A DNA stretch of 64,000 nt, from the NCBI RefSeq assembly GCF_030848805.1, contig NC_092368.1, positions 19,719,875 through 19,783,874 on the forward strand, in the 5' to 3' direction. The position numbers and the translations under genes are program-made. Under the pieces are notes generated by a model. The model was given only the letters and a program-made list of their open reading frames with translations. It was not told where the DNA came from and searched no databases. Origin of the DNA: Temnothorax longispinosus. Taxonomy: Eukaryota; Arthropoda; Insecta; Hymenoptera; Formicidae. The first letter of the stretch is position 1; each line of letters opens with the position of its first letter. Below are positions 52,452-63,445 of the stretch, in pieces.

Positions 52452-55437
52452 AGTACTCTCATATTTACACCAGTTTGTCAACGAGACGCTTGAATACACA
52501 GCAATTTCGATTAAATTAAAAAATAATAGAAAATTAATTATAGTTTCAGTTTACGCAAAAAAAGGCAAGCAAAGCGAATTCATAGAAGGTCTTAATCACC
52601 TTTGTACTCAACTAGATATAAGTAACCTTTCAAATTACTTTATAATTGCAGGCGATTACAACGCAAAGCATACTGACTGGGGTAACTCAGATAATAACGA
52701 AAGAGGGATATCATTCAAGAACTGGTTAGATGATTCTGATATTCGCTACAAATTGAAACTGTATAGGCCAGATTTCCCTTCTTACCCTAGAGGAGAATCA
52801 TTTATAGATCTAGTGTTGTCTGATTCTAGACTGCAATTGTTTACAGACCCAGCCGGTAATTTATACACCCTTCCTTTTGACAGCGATCATAAGGCAATTT
52901 CATTTAAATTCGCTATAGATAATAATGAAATCTTATTACACAATTCGAATCCCGCGATCAACTTGAATTATAACAAAGCAGACTGGAAAAAGTTTCAAGA
53001 CATTCTAACACGTTCGGATATTGATATACCGAACGACAGAAACTTAAGCTTAGAAGAAATAGATTCATTTACAGACATTATCGAAGCTAATATTTTATCT
53101 GCAATTGAGGAATCAATTCCGAAAATAAAAAATACAAACTCAGTAGATAAATATATGAACTCTAGAATTAGTAATTTAAAGAAAGCTAAAAGTTCCATTT
53201 TAACGCGAATACATAGATGGGAAAGGAAATTTATACCTCCAGACGATGAGATTAGAAACCTCAAAAGACTCATGAAGAAATTAAAAGATGAATTGGGAAA
53301 GGAGGTTAACAGGTCTATGAACAATTATTGGGAGGAAAGGGTTAGTAATATAACGTATAAAAATTCTAAAAAGTTCTTCCCGGAAATTAACAAAATATTC
53401 CGCAACAAGAACCAGTTAGATATTCCGCCTTTAAAAGTGCCTGAAAATAAAAAAAATTTATTAGAACAAATTAATATAGATACGAACACACTGATGAGAG
53501 ACTCAAAAAATAACTTTATAATACAAGAACCTGTACAGAAGTTAGACGTACTCGGTTCCCATTTCGCCACGATTAACAACCAAAATAATGATATGGGCAA
53601 ACCGCGTCTTAACGAAATCATCAAAAAAGTAACGGATGAAATTAAAAAAGAAATGGAAGTGGATATAATTGACAATAACTCGATATGTACCTTTAGCGAA
53701 AAAAATCCGGCTGATTTACCTAAAGAAGAACATATTACCCCATTCTATTTTACTGATAAAATATCATTAACTAAAAAGTTTAGAAATCTGAACAACAAGA
53801 AGTCTTCGGGTGTGGATAACATTCCAAATATAGCTCTTAAACACTTACCTGCGAAAATTATATACTTCTATGCTATACTTTTTAACAATATGCTTAATTA
53901 CTCTTACTTTCCGTTGAAATGGAAGGAAGCCAAAGTGATTTCTTTACTAAAAAAAGGCAAAGACAAATCACTACCTTCGAGCTATAGACCCATTAGTTTG
54001 TTGCCAAATATAGGCAAGGTGTACGAAATGGTGATTAACGACACCATTACAATGTTTTGTAAAGAACATGAGATGTTTCCAGAGAATCAGTTTGGCTTCC
54101 GTGCAAAACATTCCACATTACATGCGATCAATAAATTAGCATCCGACATTAACTGGGCCTTAAATAATGACGATTGTATAGGCGCTTGCTTGGTGGATCT
54201 CGAGAAGGCATTCGATACAGTGTGGCAGGAAGGCCTAATTTTTAAGTTGAAAAAGAATAACTTTCCACTAAGATTAATTAAGCTAATTTGGAATATGATT
54301 AAAGACAGATCATTCCGAACAACTTCATTTAATGCAGTGGCCTCCATAAAACACATTTTATTGAATGGCCTTCAACAGGGTACAATCAATTCGCCTGCTC
54401 TTTTTAATATATATACCGCAGATCTCCTCAAATTGTTTGGAGAGCAAAACACTCGTTGTAGCTTATTAGCATACGCAGACGATCTAATTATATACTTTGC
54501 GAATAGGAAACCTGATTTTATCAAAGAGATTCTACAAAAAGCAATTGATAAAATATTCGATTTCTACCATACTTGGAAACTCAAAGTTAATACAGATAAA
54601 TGCGAAACCATCCTGTTTAGACCAGCGATCACAAGGGCAAAGTACCCTATCCCACAACAATACAAAAAATTCTGTTTAAAAGATCCTAAAGCTGAAAATA
54701 TAACGATTGCACATAAAAAAATAGTCAAATATCTTGGTTTACACATAGATGATAGATTTTTATTTGATAAACATGTCGAGTCACAACTTAAGAAGGCAAA
54801 ACAAACTTTTATAAGTTTGGGTCGGCTTTTTTACTCGAATATTCTTAACAGCAGGGTTAAAGTGATTTGCTACCAAGCGCTCATCAGGCCAATTATCGCG
54901 TACGGTTTCCAGATTTGGTACAACATTAGTGCCTCACAAATGGAGCAAATAAGAGTCTTTGAGCGGAAGTGTTTAAGAGCATGTCTTGGAAAATACAGGT
55001 CTCAGGAGTCTAATTACAAAAAATATATAAAAAATAAAATTATTTATAATTTAGCAAACATTTCAAGATTCGATAATTTCGTAATCAAGCTTACGAGAAA
55101 TTACTTTGCAAATGCGGCTTTAATCAAAGAGAACAGCTTAATCTTTCCAATGCCCTTCCCGGATGATAGTTATATTAAAGGAACTTTAAATTCAGGATTT
55201 GTCCCTCCTGAGGCCTTCCCGTATCTTGACAAGCACGGTTACATTCAAGATAAAATGATGGTGCCTATCATTTATCACATACCTAGACGGAAAAACAAAA
55301 AATTATTTAATTATCCGAGTAATTTAAGCAGTATAGATAATAAGTCTCTCCTAAGATATAATATAGACTTACCAGATAAAGATACCTGCGACATGTACCT
55401 GGTTAAGAATAAAGAAAAGTATTGGTGGCGATCCTAG
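52445..55437 (+). CDS. LINE ORF2, remaining endonuclease and reverse transcriptase
   Basis: The frame resumes with LEYTAISIKL, SVYAKKG, AGDYNAKHTDWG and FDSDHKAI, completing the endonuclease. The first Met in this frame is at 52753. Reverse transcriptase motifs follow: SSYRPISLLPNIGKVYE, QFGFRAKHST, VDLEKAFDTV (about residue 480 from that Met), GLQQGTINSPALFN and LLAYADDLIIY (about 573). The tail ends DTCDMYLVKNKEKYWWRS without RNase H. Apart from the single shift at about 52445 the domain set is whole. Confidence 0.92.
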
Positions 55438-55820
55438 GAGTAGTACCCGATAAGTAACGAGTAAGCATTTTATTTTATTTTTATTGAGTATAGAGTCTCT
55501 AATTTTCTGTTTTGTTTTTATTGTAGTTTATTTTTGTACATAACCCACAAAACCTAAAATAAAATAGCTAGTTTTTTACTCACCTTTTTCTAGCATACTT
55601 TTATAATGAGTTACGGAACACACTAGACTTAAGTGCAACACAATAAGATATCGTTTATTTTCTATTATCAAAGACTAATATGTATTCGATTGCGAGAGCC
55701 CAAGCTGGGCCAGACTGATTGTACCCTAGTTCATAAGAATTTTTTTGTTTATTGGAAATATATGTAATCCCGACAATTTATATGGTGTGCAATAAACATA
55801 TTAAAAAAAAAAAAAAAAAA
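55438..55820 (+). other. LINE 3' UTR and poly-A tail
   Basis: Non-coding, with AATAAACATATT just before the A-run. Confidence 0.8.
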
Positions 55821-56347
55821 ACGTAAGGCAGTTGGCTCACGATCCAGAGGTCCCGAGTTCGATCCCACTAAGGTAAGTGTGTTTTTCAAATACGAGAAAA
55901 TATTTATAATTACAGACTGCATCTTAAGAAACAAATTTAGTTAAAAAATAGTAATAAAATTTCGAAATAAATAATTTTTTTGTCGGGTGAATATTCGTTT
56001 TAAAGTATTATTATAATTCCTGTGGCATTAAGAGGACTGCAATCTTAAGTCTAGTGTCTCATGGTTAGAGGATATTTCTCTAGATTTTAAAATATCTTCT
56101 TGAGACCGTATTTCAGAGGAAAATCCTCTAAAATCAAGCGGGAGCCACTAAACGACAGAATATTTTTTTTGGGGTGTTCATAAGGCAATTATCAAGGCCC
56201 TGATTATTTAGCCTCTAAGGGCCCTCAGTGAAAAAGCGTGACCGGCCTTAAACGGTTCTTATTGGGCTTCCACATTAGGGCCCAAACAAAGTTAGGGAAA
56301 ATTAACAGGGGCCTTATCAAAGCCCTAACGCAATTTCCACACGGGAT

Positions 56348-56825
56348 AGAATCAAATGTAATAAGCATAACTGAAAATTCTATAAAATGTTTTTTCCTTT
56401 TGCTTTTTATATTTCGATTTATCTTTCAATATTCTTATTTCGCTATCATATACTCTTTTTTTCTCTTCTTAGCAGGCTGATTCTGTTTTTATTATTTTAC
56501 ACACAGTTTTTATTTTCAATTTCTTAAACAAAAACTTTCTCTTTCTTATTGCTGACAGATTCTTTGTATATTCAGACTATTATTATATTATTGTTTATTT
56601 CTTTTTTTTCTACTAAGTTGTTTTCTATTTCCTCTGCTTTTATTTTATCTTTTAATCTTTGTAACTAAACATTTCTTTTATTATATTCTCTATTTGTCTA
56701 CCTTCAACTTTGTGTTTTCGTTTTTTTCTTATCTTCTCAAACCGAGAAAGGATTACTTCGGATAATCTGAATTTCCCAACCTTTATGACGCCCCGCTGAT
56801 TCCTCTTTCTTTTTTTCTGTTTCAG
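56348..56825. other. Pyrimidine-rich stretch, no gene
   Basis: Long TTTCTTTT-type runs that end in a strong polypyrimidine tract and TTTCAG, the acceptor of the next exon. Confidence 0.5.
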
Positions 56826-57475
56826 GTCGCCCTTCGCCGCCGGATCTAGGATCGCCGCTGGACCAAGCACCTCGGACCGTCTCTGGACTGCAGCTGTGCA
56901 CCGCCGACTTCGCCCTGGACCTTCGTTGGACCGCCTTTGGATCTCCCCAAACGGATATAGGATCGCCGACAGATAAGTATCAGGATCAGGTAGGTATGTC
57001 TTATAGGTAAGTTGACCGCACACGAATGAATTTAAGTACTCTGATTTCTTTTAGATAATAAAATATAATCTATTTTATTCTATTTCCAGATACAAATTTT
57101 CGTGACAAAGTCTTAAAGTGTTAACGCGTCTACCGCGGGATGTTCAACGCCGAGAGTCTAAGTTTCTATCGCAAGGCTTTACAAGACCGAATCGACTGTT
57201 CTCTACGAGGCTCCGACGAAAAATTTCTCGATCTCTGGGTTCTGCTCCGGCTCCAGGCCTCCGGTTGCATCCCCACTCTGGCATGGCTCCGCCTACTTTT
57301 GGGATGTTTGTGGACCAGATGTGGCCTACACCTGCTTCCCAGATGTGATGCTGTTTTGCTTCCGCGTTCCTGAGCCATTGTTTCGATGGGCAGGTGCTCC
57401 ACGAACAAAAGCCCCATTGTTCGACAATTTATTCGCTGTTTGTACATCTGAATAAATATTTTGCGCAGCATTCCG
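56826..57475 (+). ncRNA. Candidate spliced transcript, two exons and polyadenylation signal
   Basis: Exon 56826-56989 lies between TTTCAG and GTAGGT; exon 57090-57475 follows TATTTCCAG and ends after AATAAA at 57451. Exon 1 is open in one frame (SPPDLGSPLDQAPRTVSGLQ) and joins in phase to eight codons and a stop. Exon 2 has a separate 78-codon Met frame (57140). No domain is recognised, so a long non-coding RNA or a short-ORF transcript is equally likely. Upstream exons are not seen. Confidence 0.4.
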
Positions 57476-58119
57476 TTTTCCAGTATCCTTAGCTTTAATT
57501 TATTAAATTAACCTTTATTGTTAATATAGGATCCTTCCAGAAAACGGAACTTTGCGTGTACATTAGTTATCTTAAACTTTAACGCTATGGACATTATTTT
57601 ATGCCCCGCGTCGTGCTCGCCCGCGATCGCTTGCCAACCCCGCGTGGTATGGCCACTGGTCATTTGCCGTATATTTATGTTAATTACTTTATGCGGTCTC
57701 AATTGTTGAGCCCTTGGTGATTGCTCGGCCGTTATGATTTTATCGCTAGCACATCTACGTCGCAAGTTCCGCTTACTACACTTCTTTTACTACAGAGTCA
57801 CCCGTTATCCGTACCGCGACATACCCTGTGCTTCCAAACATATGCGAGTATCTGGTAACGCTTTAGCGCCTCCCCTACTTCCGGTCCGCTGACCGATGGC
57901 CGTGGCCCGCTCCTGGCTACGCCCTAGATGCGCTCTCGGTCTCTATTCGCCTCCCGGTTGGCCCGTTGGCCTCCGGCCGTTGCCGCGCCTCCGTGGTATC
58001 TCGACCTTCAGTCCCGCGCGTTCGGCACGCCGTTCGATCGTATGCTCGCGTCGGCCCTGACAACTTTTACGCGCTCGCATGGTTTATTCGCCGGAACGGC
58101 TCCTCGTTCGCCTGGGTTA
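57476..58119. other. GC-rich sequence of unknown nature left of the 28S fragment
   Basis: 57478-57560 contains CCGTTTTCCAGTATCCT and its inverse. 57790-58119 is GC-rich with open frames of 76 codons on the plus strand, not recognised. It is not 28S sequence. It could be spacer rDNA, the 3' part of an rDNA-targeting element, or host sequence. Confidence 0.35.
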
Positions 58120-58193
58120 GGATTAACGAGATTCCCACTGTCCCTATCTACTATCTAGCGAAACCACTGCCAAGGGAACGGGCTTGGAAAAAT

Positions 58194-58232
<39 letters not shown>

Positions 58233-58402
58233 TGGCACTGTAAGGAGACATGAGAGGTGTAGCATAAGTGGGAGATGGCAACATCGCCGGTGAAATACCA
58301 CTACCTTCATCGTTTCCTTACTTACTCGGTTAGGCGGAGCACGTGCCCCGAGGGCTTCGTGCCCCGGCGGTCACGGTGTTCTAGAGCCAAGCGTGTCAGA
58401 GT
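58120..58402 (+). pseudogene. 28S rRNA fragment, displaced
   Basis: GATTAACGAGATTCCCACTG through ACTATCTAGCGAAACC, GAAGACCCTGTTGAGCTTGA, GGAGACATGAGAGGTGTAGC to TCACGGTGTTCTAGAGCCAA is the conserved 28S segment carrying the R1 target region. It shows substitutions at conserved places (GGAAAAATTAGCGGGG, ACCTTCATCGTTTCCTTAC), and both sides are non-rDNA. So it is a dispersed rDNA pseudogene fragment. Confidence 0.9.
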
Positions 58403-58618
58403 CCTAAATTAGTCTAATATGACTGGCCTAATATGCGAATACAACGAAGGGCTCGTGAACACGTCTGTTCGACACGAAGGCCCAGCGAAGAATTTGACAG
58501 ACGGCATATGTAAACAAATAATATCGCAACAGCTCGTCGTCAGGCACGACGTCACGCAGCGCTTCGCGACTGCTTTTCGGGCTTCTACCGGGCGTCCCGG
58601 CACGGGCGCAACAATATA
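58403..58618. repeat. Dispersed repeat shared with 61434-61506
   Basis: CCTAAATTAGTCTAATATGA and TGGCCTA at the start, CTACCGGGC at the end, shared with 61434-61506. The middle contains a GC-rich patch with unrecognised frames on both strands. Confidence 0.55.
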
Positions 58619-59839
58619 ATTAATGTAGCAAAAGGTTTTATTTTAAAAAAATTTTTTTAAATAGTTCTAGACGTTTAAAATTATTTTAAACAGACGTTGC
58701 TAAACCTTTATTTGTTTTTCTTTTTTGTATATTTGGCATTTTTAAATAATAATAAAAATATTTTTATTTAAAAAATACATATATAAATAAATAGAAATCA
58801 ACACCAATAACAATTATTACTTTTGGGACAAAAGTAACAGACTGATACTTTTGTCCCAACTTATATTTTTGCCACAATTGGTTAAATACTCATTATTATA
58901 AAATAAACTAACCTCTAACTAAAGGAATAGTGACTTATTTATAATAAACAATAAATAAAGGGGTAAACTAAATTTTCAATAAAATATTAAGAAAATATTA
59001 AATAATCTTTTTTATTTTAATTATTAATACAAAAAAATTGAATTAAATATTCTAAATTATCAGGTCTAATTTGGGCGCCGTCGCCAGCAGCCGCGCCGCG
59101 AGAATCATGCCTATACACGTGTATATTATATTTCGCCGCTTATATGTCCCTTTTCATACTTAAAAATAAAATGGAAATATATTTTATATATAAAAGATAT
59201 TAAGTTAAAGAAATAAAGAACAGAAAGAAGTAAAAATGATAAATGATAATAGAAATCCACTCTTGGCCAACATGTACGTCTTTTTTTAAGTTACGTTATT
59301 AATTTTTGAAAAATAACTTATTGACAGTACATAAAGAAATTAATTAAAATTAAATTAAATGTTATGTTTCTCATAATTACTAATGAACTATAATGTTAAA
59401 TTAAGATACTTCGCAATATTATTAGATGATTAGACTGATGTGTGTAGACTCTCTTTCCACATGTTATCAAACTTTAATGTGGAAAAATTCTTTTTTTCCT
59501 TAATAGTAAAATCATGATATAATGCAAGCTATTCTTCCTTTAAGGTTATTGGCCATCAGAGCATGTCAAAGAAAAAAATCTGAATTAAAAATATATTATA
59601 AAGAAAACCTAAATACACTTAAATTTGCAATTTTGAGAAGATCTGACGTCTAGTTTTTGAGATATTAAATCTCAAAGTTGGCATTTTTAACATAAGTTTT
59701 ACGGGAAATTGTACCGGAAACATACATTTTTTAGTAAAGATATCTAATTCTAAATAAATATGTGATTATATTAAGTAAATAAGCCATTGGTACTATGTGA
59801 AAAAATATTTTCTTGGATCTAAGTATTTTTTTTTTTCAG
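58619..59839. other. AT-rich, no gene seen
   Basis: One small GC patch at 59068-59105 (GGGCGCCGTCGCCAGCAGCC). The end holds a polypyrimidine-CAG acceptor before the next ORF. Confidence 0.5.
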
Positions 59840-60445
59840 TGTAGTATGGCGACGTATTTCTGTCGATACTGTCTAGCTACTCGAGACGAACTTCATAGTA
59901 ATGACGTTCAGCCTATGATGTACGAACGAAGAACGATTGAAAATTACAACGACGCGTTACAAAAAAAAGAAGAACAAAATCACCACCAAGACATAAAGTT
60001 CAATTCCAAGTTTAATGAATTGAGAAATTTTCATGTTTGTAATCCAGGATTGCCGCCTTGTCTCGGCCACGATTTGTTAGAAGGAGTTGTTGCATATGAT
60101 TTGAAAATTTACGTTGATTATTTCATTCAAGAAGGATGGTTCTCATTATCATTTCTAAATAAACGTATTGAATCTTTTATTTATTCGCTACAAGATATGA
60201 GAGACAAGCCATGCCCAATTTCAAAACAAAAAAAGAGAATCATTGATAGGGCGTGGCAGATTTTTATCTTCATCAAACTTTTCCCATTACTAGTGGAGGA
60301 TAAAATTTACGATGCTATGGATGATGTATGGCGGACTGTTCTTCTTCTTGGAGAAATAGTCGAAATAGTTTGTGCTCGTACGATCCACAAATCTTGTTTG
60401 TCATACTTAGAAGTGATTATAAGCGAATACATTGGTTTTCATTAG
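59840..60445 (+). pseudogene. Transposase-derived ORF fragment with HDLLEG motif
   Basis: About 200 codons open from a splice-acceptor-like TTTTTTCAG. The reading begins CSMATYFCRYCLATRDEL, has FHVCNPGLPPCLGHDLLEGV, then VAYDLKIYVDYFI and a hydrophobic tail. A CRYC pair followed by a HDLLEG motif is found in CACTA/EnSpm-like and KDZ-like transposases and their domesticated relatives. The N-terminal part of such a protein would lie in earlier exons, not found here. The reading stops where a foldback element begins at 60461, so it is truncated. Confidence 0.55.
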
Positions 60446-60460
60446 CATAACCAATAAAAC

Positions 60461-60868
60461 GAATACATCTTATTGTGGACAAAATTTGCAACAAAAAAGG
60501 ACCCCTTAATTTTTTTCGTACGACAAACGCTGTTTTTTTTATTGACGCGCAAAGTTATCCAATATTGCGCACAGGTCGGATAACGCATATTTTGCACTAA
60601 AATAATTATTTTTTATTAAAATTTATGTGATTTTTCGCATTATTATTGAACCATATTGCAAAAAATGGCTTTACAATATGATTCAGTAATAATGCGAAAA
60701 ATTACGTGAATTTTAATAAAAAATAATTATTTTGGTGTAAAACAAACGTTATCCGACTTGTGCAAAATATTGGATAACTTTGCGCGTCAATAAAAAAAAT
60801 TGTCATACGAAAAAAATACAAGGGTCCTCTTTTGTTGCAAATTTTGTCCACAACAAGATGCATACGAT
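60461..60868. mobile_element. Long foldback element
   Basis: Arms of about 190 bp (from GAATACATCTTATTGTGGAC) pair nearly throughout around a centre near 60660. Both arms contain GACAAACG, TTGACGCGCAAAGTTATCCA and TAATAATGCGAAAAAT. Non-coding. Confidence 0.85.
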
Positions 60869-61557
60869 AAAATTCGTCTCAAATAACATCTAAGACCTGA
60901 AAACAGCGAAAAACTAAAACTATTCCAAAAAATCAAAATTTTTTGCTTACATAGCTACAAACTAAAGAAAAAGGGTCTAAAAAATCTGTTACACCATGAA
61001 AAGTATTCTTTGTAGTTCTCAGATGATGTGTGATTTTTTGGAGATTTTTAATTCTATTTTAAATGACAGAAAACAATCACCGGCGCAACATAAAAAAAAC
61101 GATGAAATCGAGGGTTTTCGAGATCCGGGTCTCGGACTTTGACGGCGCGTGCAAGCTAAACGACTGACTTGACGATAAATGTTGTTCAGACCATTATTGT
61201 AGATAATTTTACGCTCTACAAAAAAGGTAGGCGTAGTTAGTTACCCTATCTTGCTTAGTTTTCGAGATATTTGAGAAAAAATAAAAAAAATCGTGTTTTT
61301 TGTTCATAAAATTGTTAATAACTTTTTATTCCGCGTTCATGTTGCGAAGCAAAATAAATCCCACTTATAGCACCTCAAATCAAAGCGATTCATGGTGGTT
61401 GCAACCTGGGAAGATTAATTGGAAGGTTAACCCCCTAAATTAGTCTAATATGATTGGCCTATATACTGAATGTTCATAACGACATGATCTGTCTCTACCG
61501 GGCATAAAACATTTGATATAATATTTTTACATTTTGTTCGACCCTTAATCATGCTTT
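60869..61557. other. No gene; repeat copy at 61434-61506
   Basis: AT-rich with a small GC patch near 61130. 61434-61506 repeats words of 58403-58618. Confidence 0.5.
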
Positions 61558-62134
61558 TCAATAGATTCGGATCGTGTTGAAAAAACTGAGAATCTCTGTT
61601 ACAGTTTGATGAAGAATATTTTTTTCTGCAATAAAGGCAGCAAATCTAATATCTAAAGATTTTATACGCTCATCAAACGACAAATGTGATTCATCAGTAT
61701 TCAAATCTTCGTTCGATTTGTTCGCTTCTATATTACTTTTTTCCAACTTATCTCTATGCATTTTGGATTCTGCGTGTCGATATATATGTGATAGTCCGCA
61801 AGCAATTGATAAATCACAAATTGAACAAAATGTTGAGTTGACATCATTTGGCATTCGCGAAACCATGCGGTCTGAATTCCTTTTTATACAACCATTGTTT
61901 TCTAAATTTTTGTTTATGATGTCCTTGTTGTTCTGTGACATTTATACTGTTATTATCATCATCTATAATATTTTCTTTAATAATATTTTTGTGACACGCA
62001 GAATCCGCGTATCTGGAAACATGCGATGAACTGCACGAAAAATTTTTATTGCATATTATGCAATTATACAAAATATTATCAAATGATGACGTATCTAAGG
62101 CTTGTAGCGCCCATACAGCACAAAATGTTTTCAA
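61558..62134 (-). pseudogene. BED-like zinc-finger transposon protein fragment, frameshifted
   Basis: Two overlapping frames give two C-x2-C...H-x-H-like fingers: YNCIICNKNFSCSSSHVSRY and FCSICDLSIACGLSHIYRHA. They are followed by DIRFAAFIAEKNILHQTVTE, a motif seen after the fingers in hAT/ZBED-like insect transposon proteins. A frameshift near 61940 separates the fingers, and the catalytic region is missing. The 5' end is cut by a CCCATACAGCACAAAAT element end at 62112. Confidence 0.55.
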
Positions 62135-62400
62135 AAAATATTTCTAAATATTTCTATAAAAATATTGCGAGAAACATTTTAAAATGGTTTTAGGAATATT
62201 TTAAAATGGTTTAAAAACCTTTTGTGGTAACATTTTTAAGAATATTTTAAGAATCTTTTAAAAATATTTTTAATAACGTTCTTTTTTATCACCCAGACAA
62301 AATTTTCTTAAATATTTAAAATGTATTTTTGAAATATTATGAAATATTCTTAAATATATATATATATATATAATCATAATAATTATGCTATATACCAAGA
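62107..62400. mobile_element. MITE end of the CCCATACAGCAC family and (TA)n
   Basis: CCCATACAGCACAAAATGTT at 62112 matches the ends at 31273 and 31966. ATATTT and TTTTAAAATGG words follow; the opposite end is not clear. A CCCAGACAAAATTTTC word lies at 62292 in direct orientation. 62358-62372 is (TA)n. Confidence 0.45.
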
Positions 62401-63008
62401 TCCAAGCTCGGACTAAATGGCAATTTAATTTAATCTAATTTAATTGTATACCATAACGGTCGTATATTTTTTTTATATTTCTGGTATTATTGTAAACTTT
62501 TTCATGTTTTATTATAGGGTTCTTCTCACATTCTATTTTTGATGGAACTATTTTGGATAGACATTACTATCAAAAGAGTTAATTTAAGCAAAAGCTGTAT
62601 TGACCAAAGGTGCATTATGGACACATAAGTTAATACACAATAAAACTCATCCCAAAAGACTATATATATTTATGTATTACACATATCTTTTCCAACATTA
62701 GTAAACTGCAACATTAGTAAAATAGCAATTTACTAAAGTTGGAAAAGATGTGTACAGACAGCGTCATTAATACCTAATAAAAAACGTTGAAAATTAAATA
62801 AATTGTAATTAATAATTAAAAATTTTGCTATCCTTAAATTATTCAGTAGTTTCTGTAATTCTTTTATGTGTGGGAAATTAATGTAGATATCCTAAAATAT
62901 TATGAATATAATACTCAAAATTCTATAGGTTTTATTCTAATTTATCTTTTTTTTTAAAAGGTGCTTAATAAAATAAATAGAAAAAATACAGAATACATTA
63001 CATTTAGT
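62401..63008. other. No gene seen
   Basis: AT-rich. A hairpin TTTCCAACATTAGTAAACTG with its inverse lies at 62689-62751. Confidence 0.5.
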
Positions 63009-63445
63009 ACCATGTTCTATGAACAGAAATAAGAAAAAAATGTTACATAAACATACATCTCCAAAATGCTTCATTAGAAGTTATAACCAAAATATGAAAT
63101 GTATAAAAAACAATTTTATTTCAATTTGTATTTTAAAGTATACCGTCCTTCCTGTCTATCCCTGTCAATACAAGCTATACAATGTAATATTGAATTTATC
63201 ACTCTAGAGATTTTATGTCAATTTTGCTTTATTTCTACAGCTGTATACAAACTTCCACTTTCAAACATGTTCCATATAACTTTCTTTAAAAAAGCATTTT
63301 GCGATCTATGTTTATATAAAATATTTTGTCTTATTTCTGTTCATAGAGCTTGCTACTAAAGTTTGTACAGAAATATATCTATATATAAGACAAAATATTT
63401 TATATAAACATTAGATCTTAAAATGCTTTTTTTAAAGAAAGTTAT
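63009..63445. repeat. Foldback repeat with a third partial arm
   Basis: 63278-63333 is the reverse complement of 63388-63445 (TAAGACAAAATATTTTATAT, AAACATAGATC, AAAATGCTTT). 63009-63070 (CTATGAACAGAAATAAG, AAAATGCTTC) is a partial inverse copy of the same arm. Confidence 0.65.

Larger units (their letters stand above)
50417..55820 (+). mobile_element. Jockey-type LINE with poly-A tail
   Basis: ORF1, then ORF2 without RNase H, a 3' UTR of about 360 bp with AATAAA, and an A18 tail at 55803-55820. ACGTAA before the gap and after the tail is the target duplication. One frameshift lies in ORF2. Domain set and poly-A tail fit the Jockey clade. Confidence 0.9.
49785..55962 (+). mobile_element. tRNA-like MITE, copy 2, split by a LINE
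   Basis: Left part 49785-49916 and right part 55821-55962 match the two halves of 2679-2950. The break falls at CCACGTAA, directly before the A-box-like sequence. The right half keeps GAGTTCGATCCC and the GGTAAGTG donor-like site. Confidence 0.85.
49407..56347. mobile_element. Outer inverted-ended element (ATCCCGTGTGGAAA ends)
   Basis: The left ATCCCGTGTGGAAAATTGTT and the right end, inverted (ATCCCGTGTGGAAATTGCG), match with small indels. GGGCCTT words continue inward on both sides. It contains the tRNA-like MITE, which contains a LINE. A clear target duplication is not seen. Confidence 0.65.
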
